Program-made: the position numbers and the translations under genes | From: Lamellibrachia columna | Taxonomy: Eukaryota > Annelida > Polychaeta > Sabellida > Siboglinidae | Direction of reading: 5' to 3' | NCBI GenBank assembly: GCA_963662155.1 | Contig: OY759267.1 | Span: 32,468,976 to 32,532,975, forward strand | DNA: 64,000 nucleotides | Shown: positions 58,334-64,000 of the stretch, piece by piece | How the letters are laid out: the number at the start of each line of letters is the position of its first letter | Position numbering within the stretch: the first letter of the stretch is position 1 | Notes under the pieces: generated by a model | What the model was told of the DNA's origin: nothing | The model's input: the letters and a program-made list of their open reading frames with translations, nothing else | The model's database searches: none

Positions 58334-58744
58334 GTATATTAGGGGGGTGGGGACATCTTCAAACTAGTGCAGCCTCCCTCTGATAAGTTACATCAAAGCA
58401 GAACAAGTCACATTATAATATAATTACTTAGCAGTCAACTTTTGTTTATTTCAGTTAATTAGACACAGTCACCTTTACTCAAGTCCATGTGAAGAGCACA
58501 CATCTATTGGGAGTTGAGAAAATCCTGGACAGGCCCAGCTGTTATTTGATATGGCCTAGTGAGCTGACGTAACTGTTTCACATGGAAGGTGAGTTGTTTT
58601 TGAGGACTCCACTAAGTAGGTTATGTAATGTTATGCAATTCGACAAGTTGAAGTGTCTGGCTTTTCAGTAATCCACACTCAAAGGTGATATTTGGGTCTG
58701 TTTACATAGGTGTATTGTGGCACCAGGTAAAAAAATATACTTTC

Positions 58745-59250
58745 CTTTTCAGATTTTTCAAAATGTTTCTGTCCAACATGACTCCCTCTACCTTTCCCCG
58801 AGCATTCGCTCCCTGTTGTATCCGGCATCGCATTTCTACCTCTGAATGCTCATCCTCATTAACCATTCCTCCAAGTTACACAAAGCCATCCACTTGGTTG
58901 AACTCCTCATCATCCAAACTAATGTTCAAGTCTTCTCTCTGATGTCAAACACACATCTCTTCTGTCTTCTCCCGGCTCATTATCGGTCCGTGCTTCTTGA
59001 ACATCCCCTTCCATTGCTCCAACACTTCCTGTAGTTCTTGTTTTTTGTCTGCTATCATGGCCAGATCGTTTGCATACATCACCTTCCTGAGAACATCCTT
59101 CATGCTGATCTTCCTGCTGATTACCACCATGATAAAGAGTAAAGGGTCATTTCCTTGCCTCTAACCGATGTTAACTTTAAACTCTTCCGACGACCCATAT
59201 CCAACCACAACTCTTGTTTTTGTTCTCAGGAACATGACAGTTATGGGTGT
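58745..59250 (-). pseudogene. LINE RT fragment (S3, left)
   Basis: Same fragment as in S1 and S2, with the YAND motif. It has lost three bases of the VVALIS stretch (VVIS). Confidence 0.8.
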
Positions 59251-59425
59251 TGCACGCCATGACACAGAACTGACTAAATACCACCAACTCATTACAAAGT
59301 CAGACTCCCAGATAAGTCAGGCTCCCAGATAACTTATTTTGTAATTTCTGTAAACTATTATAATGATCAAACTACAACACTGACTGATATGTATTGCCTG
59401 TATAGACTTGATATCATCATTCCAG

Positions 59426-59598
59426 GTGCCACCATCAAACCTCAGTCACAAAAGTCAGTACACAACATGACTACATCAGTGGACGACACAGAGCCATTCG
59501 ATTACACAACAATTGACGTACCAGCAGTAAAGACGTCACGACAGGACGGCGTCGGTGTCACCTGGGACAAACCACACAAGGATGAGAAGTTCGACAGC
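59426..59598 (+). CDS. Orphan exon E1, copy 3
   Basis: Open 173-base block with acceptor and donor GTAAGTTC intact. It differs from copy 2 at a few residues (VDVTWD to VGVTWD, ENIDR to EKFDS). Confidence 0.45.
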
Positions 59599-59609
59599 GT
59601 AAGTTCTTG

Positions 59610-60320
59610 GCTCATGCTGATTATTGCACTCACAGCCAAGTCAGTCTTTACGCAGACATTACAGCTTACTTGAAGTGTAAAGCGATTGTTGTGCTCACAG
59701 CACAGTCAGTCTTTACACAGATATTACAGCTTACTTGAAGTGTAAAGTGATTGTTGTACTCACAGCCAAGTCAGTCTATACACAGATATTACAGCTTAGT
59801 TGAAGTGTCAAGTGATTGTTGTACTCACAGCCCAGTCAGTCTTTATTCCGACATTACAGGTGACACGAATTGAAAAATTATTCTTCCACTCACATACCAG
59901 TGAGTCTTTATATAGGCCATACAACTGACTCAAAGTGTCAAATAATTATTGCACTTACATACCAGTGAGTCTCTATACAGATATAACAGCTGACTTGTAG
60001 TGTAAAGTGATTGTTGTACTCACAGCCAAGTCAGTCTTTACACATATATTACAGCTTAGTTGAAGTGTCACGTGATTGTTGTACTCACAGCCCAGTCAGT
60101 CTTTATTCCGACATTACAGCTGACAAGAATTGAAAAATTATTCTTCCACTCACATACCAGTGAGTCTTTATATAGGCCATACAACTGACTCAAAGTGTCA
60201 AATAATTATTGCACTTACATACCAGTGAGTCTCTATACAGATATAACAGCTGACGTGTAGTGTAAAGTGATTTTTTGCACTCGCAACCCGGTTAGTCTTT
60301 CACGGACATTACAGCTTACT
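59610..60320. repeat. 65-bp array in S3, about eleven units
   Basis: 65-bp spacing (59641, 59706, 59771, 59836 and so on). A four-unit block (about 59760-60010) is duplicated at about 60020-60260, so it has expanded by block duplication. Confidence 0.9.
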
Positions 60321-60783
60321 AGAAGTGTAAAGAGCTTTCTTGCTCGTGCATTAAAAACACGCGGGAAGGAGTTGTAGACCGAACTGCCCCAGGTATATGG
60401 GTAGCTGTCTTTCCCCAGGGGGCACCAAGATGGCTTTTTGGGGTATTTTTACTGCTGCAAATGTTGATCCTTTTATGGTCGTCGGCACACTGCTTCAAAT
60501 GTTCATCCTATCATTCCACTAGTATTCAACAGATGTGTAAAATATATGTAATGTTTGGTCGAATTATATATATTTTTGGAATGGAACCATTGGTTGATTC
60601 AGACAGAAAAGGAAGCATTTAAGTAGACAGGTTTTCTTACACCTATGTGTAACAAGATATTTGTAAAAAAAATGTGTAACATATTCACAAGGCCTGCATT
60701 AAAAGAAACTGTAGAAAATTTGACCCATTCATTTATTGGCTTTTGGGATGATGAAATGACGACATCTGTTAATATCATTGCAG

Positions 60784-60891
60784 ACACAATGGGTCAGCTC
60801 TTTACTCCATCTCTCGTGAGTAGTACGTCACCACGAAGAAGTGAGTTGGTTGTTGTGCATCAATCAGCTGAGATTTTCCCAGAATCATATG
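60784..60891 (+). CDS. Orphan exon E2, copy 3
   Basis: Same 108-base, phase 1-1 block, with splice sites and frame intact. Confidence 0.4.
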
Positions 60892-61139
60892 GTAAGTGAG
60901 CAAGGAATATATATTTAGACTGAATTAATATTACACCATTAATTATTTCAATACTATGCGGGAAAGTTCATTTTGGCAAAAGTGTACCCTGTACGTGAAA
61001 ACGCCCACATACAAATGTATTTATTATTACCTTTGTTAAATTTAATTTATATAAATGTTATAACTTATTGTATTATTAAAAAAAATACCGTTGCAGTCGA
61101 CGGTTCAACATAATGAAGATATTGCCATATGGTTTCTCC

Positions 61140-62135
61140 TGGAAGTGTTTAAGGACAATCAATGCAGACTGTTCTGGCGACACAGCAAATGATCAAGTGT
61201 TGACTGAATTAATACCATTCAGTGAACCATGTGTAGGTGTTAAATCTGTTATTGACCAGACTTGAGCGGATCTACACACTGGGTAGTGGGTCCAGGAAGT
61301 GTATGGAAGGAGACCATTTTCTTGCTGAAGCTATCTGCCGCATTTGATACCATTGGTCACAGGACAACTTATTAAAAGTGTGTCAATGTGGTGTGGCATA
61401 TCTGGAACAGAGCTGGTTCTCATAATATTTAACTGATAGATGCAAAAGAATGAAGATAGCGAATTGTTTCTCAGCTACGCTCCCTACTTCACGTAATGTT
61501 CCTCAGGGTGTTTCACTCTCTACGCTACTCTACTTGGCTCAGTTATCCAACGTCACAACTTGGATCACCAAGTGTATGCTAATAAATCACAGACCTATGC
61601 TATTTTGGCTACATGAGATACAAATCACTTCCAAAACTAGTTCAGGGATTGTCACCACAAAATCTTCCATTGGATGACAGAGACCACATTAAAGTTAAAT
61701 GCAAGTAAATCCGAGTTAGTTATTATTGGTGGGGTAAATTTTGCATGTCTATTTGAATCGATTAGGTGCGCACAATATGTTGCAAGACGTTTCCTTATGT
61801 GTCAGACTTTAGATTGCATGTAGAGAAGCACAGTAAAATCAAAACGTGTGGAAAGCATTAGCTTAACAGTGTCGCCTGGCTGTTCTTCGATGAGAACAAA
61901 TTTGCATGTTTGCTGGAGTGCCATAAAACACTAATATTATATAGCCTTTTTGTTTAGGGAGTGACGTAGAGTGATATAATGAAAGCATTGATTTACTAAA
62001 ATGCAAGGAAGGACATCAACGTAATAATTTACATGTAATTGATTACGGATTGACAGACGTTTGCTACGATGACAATAAAACTGATGCCGATTGACCAACT
62101 AATGCGAATCGAGAATAATAACCTGAATCTGAATA
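61140..62135 (+). pseudogene. Decayed CR1/L2-like RT in S3
   Basis: Copy of the S2 version, including the 42 bp missing from S1, with a few substitutions. Confidence 0.7.
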
Positions 62136-62627
62136 TGTAATGATCGATGTACTTTTGTTTAAAAAATAAGAGTCCAATGACGTGAGTGACACTTAGCATT
62201 ATCTGCTATTTGGTTGCACCTCCTATCGGTCGCTGGAGAGACCAATCCACAGTCACCGGGTCTCTTATGGTTACATATCGAGCAGCTCTCAGGGGAGAGA
62301 TTTGTCGGCCCCCAGACCTTCCTGTAGTTCTCCAGCCAAACTACTGACAATCCCTATATGTTGAACTTGTAACCTCCTATGACAACACGACAACCCGTTT
62401 ATATAGTAGGTAAACCTATTTAGCTGAATTTGTGGTGTGAACTCTTGAAACAGGTTAACTTTACATTTAACTGATATAACAACAACTAATTAAACAATTT
62501 AGTTAATTAGAATGTTTCTTATATGGCATAGTTCATGTTGTAATGCTGCAAAGTGTATAACATGCATAAATAATATTACTAGTCTATGTTATTGATATTG
62601 AATTATGCAGATCTAGTGGTGAAATTA

Positions 62628-62687
62628 TGCGCATGCGCCGGAAGTTATCACTCTAAGATGGCGTCTACTAGAACGTTGGCCGTGTAA
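62628..62687 (+). promoter_or_regulatory. NRF1/ETS/YY1-like promoter motif cluster, S3
   Basis: TGCGCATGCGC (62628-62638), CCGGAAGT and AAGATGGCG (62655-62663) are all preserved. One change nearby turns GTTGGACGTG into GTTGGCCGTG. Confidence 0.5.
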
Positions 62688-64000
62688 TTGATATCAACAA
62701 CCCTACAAAACCCTGTCTTAGGAATACAACACACTCCAAGTGGAAAAGGTTTATTATATTGGCAATAGTATCATCGAACAGTTGTGATAACTGGTATGTC
62801 TGTTTATTATCTATGCATCTAGCAATTCCCACCGCCGTTACTTTGTTAACTGTTACGTTAGCCAACAATAAGCCAAAACGCATAGAAAGTGTCCCGTCTC
62901 CTTGCCAGCAACAGTCTAGCAAAATTTTCGTGCGACTAATACACAGTCATGAGTTGCATCAGAAGCAGAAAAACATAGTTGTCACTAATAAGTAATCTGT
63001 CCCAATACATTAACCAAAACTCCATATGAAATGATCAATCGTTTGTAGAATGAATAAAATATGTATCAGAATTAAAACCATATCAAATATGTGTACTCCG
63101 TAGTATAGATATTATTTATCTACAAAGCCAAATAATGTTTATACACAAACCTTCCGCATTCTGGTAGGTCACAAAGTCCCTGTTTATAATGCTCCTTATG
63201 TTAGTAGCTGTCTCGAATCATCTCTTTCTTCACCAATTTCGTCCGACTGGCTGTCAACGCAATGCATTTCTACCTATCTAGATGAGATCAGCTTTTACAG
63301 AGAACACCACAGGAAGCACGCAGCGTGTGCTATTGATATACAACGTATGTTGAAGCAGATAACATGCACTCCAACACGGATGTAGCTCACGAAATGCTAT
63401 CTTGCACACTCCTCCATATTTCTCCAATTGATCATTCTTCGGTCATGGTAGGCCGTACACCGTATACCAATTTTTGGAAGAAGAATCACCAACTTCGCAT
63501 GGATTGCTATATAAGACACGCTAAATGCAAGAACTCCCCGCATGCTGGCTGGTAAACAGGAATGAACCATTGTGGTCTGTTGTCTGTGCTGGCGGAAGTA
63601 ATCAACGAACTACGACACGCATTGTCCATGCGCTCGGACGGCGTTGTCCTGTTTGCATAACATAATCTATTGCAGCACCACGCCTTGACACCTGTCAACG
63701 CCCTGAATGACGTTGTAATCCTCACTTAGAAGCGCAATTTCTATGTCGCAATTATTCTGGTATCCTAATTGTATCGACACATGCGTGTTGTTCTATTGAG
63801 GATACGTAATCGTTCTGTTTACAGCAATTTTCTCAACATGGTTACACCAAAAAATAATAGTACGCATCAGTTAGTGTACGTTCAGTGTTCAAAGTGTTTT
63901 ACACTTCACCCCTAGCGCACCTGTTCATTCCAACTCCATCTCGACTTCTCTGGGAAGCACTCAGTCATGCTGCAGTTACTGCTCGAAGACCATTCGTACG
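62688..64000. other. S3 unique-type sequence, no recognised gene
   Basis: Matches 44704-46010 of S2. No recognised domain. Confidence 0.4.

Larger units (their letters stand above)
48201..58737. repeat. Module M tandem array, seven full units plus a partial eighth
   Basis: Units start at GTGAGCTGAAAAAGTGAGTG or variants: 48201, 49541, 50877, 52213, 53553, 54873, 56193 and 57515. Lengths are 1340, 1336, 1336, 1340, 1320, 1320 and 1322, then a partial unit. Each carries the transposase N-terminal fragment on the minus strand, a variable (TAC)n tract coding serine, and about 930 bp of spacer. The array ends where S3 begins. Confidence 0.97.
58737..64000. repeat. Segmental duplication S, copy 3 (cut by window end)
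   Basis: Near-identical to S1 and S2 from the same left junction. The window ends before the position of the TIR-like exon, so its presence in S3 cannot be judged. Confidence 0.95.

Overview
This is eukaryotic, almost certainly metazoan, DNA. It is AT-rich, with GT-AG introns, decayed LINEs, long minisatellites, a satellite interrupted by an assembly gap and large segmental duplications. There are no operons, no rRNA and no convincing tRNA. The mix of CR1-like, L1-like and other LINE remnants, a Mutator-like transposase, a DUF4806-like gene and an I-PpoI-like nuclease domain suggests a marine invertebrate. I cannot name the phylum from the sequence alone.

Region 1 (1-6.6 kb) holds three broken CR1-like retrotransposon fragments inside an inverted repeat with arms at 425-900 and 5402-6420, followed by a short MITE. 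Region 2 (6.8-19.2 kb) has few genes. It carries at least ten unrelated minisatellite families, a 24-bp-arm palindrome, a tandem 320-bp duplication, a broken L1-like ORF1 and an orphan exon. Region 3 (19.2-21.3 kb) is a 272-bp AT-rich satellite with 200 Ns.

Region 4 (22.6-27.4 kb) holds the best host-type gene: a spliced plus-strand gene with a His/Asp-rich six-residue repeat in exon 1 and DUF4806-like exons after it. It has an apparent frameshift near the exon that completes the domain. Region 5 (27.5-31 kb) holds a broken His-Me finger (I-PpoI-like) nuclease ORF, convergent with a broken Mutator-like transposase on the minus strand.

Region 6 (31-64 kb) is built from two duplicated modules. 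Module M (about 1.32-1.34 kb) carries the first ~95 codons of that same transposase joined to unrelated sequence. It occurs about 1.3 times at 39.7-41.4 kb and about 7.9 times in tandem at 48.2-58.7 kb. Module S (about 7 kb) occurs at 31.3-38.4, 41.4-48.2 and 58.7-64.0 kb, the last cut by the window end. S contains LINE RT fragments, splice-site-bounded orphan exons, a variable 65-bp array, a CpG-rich NRF1/ETS/YY1-like promoter motif cluster and, on the minus strand, a probable TIR-domain exon. The order is full transposase, S1, M, S2, M array, S3. This looks like a mosaic growing by unequal exchange, seeded by a transposon and a partial host gene.

All calls rest on reading the sequence and on knowledge of protein families. 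No database search was run.
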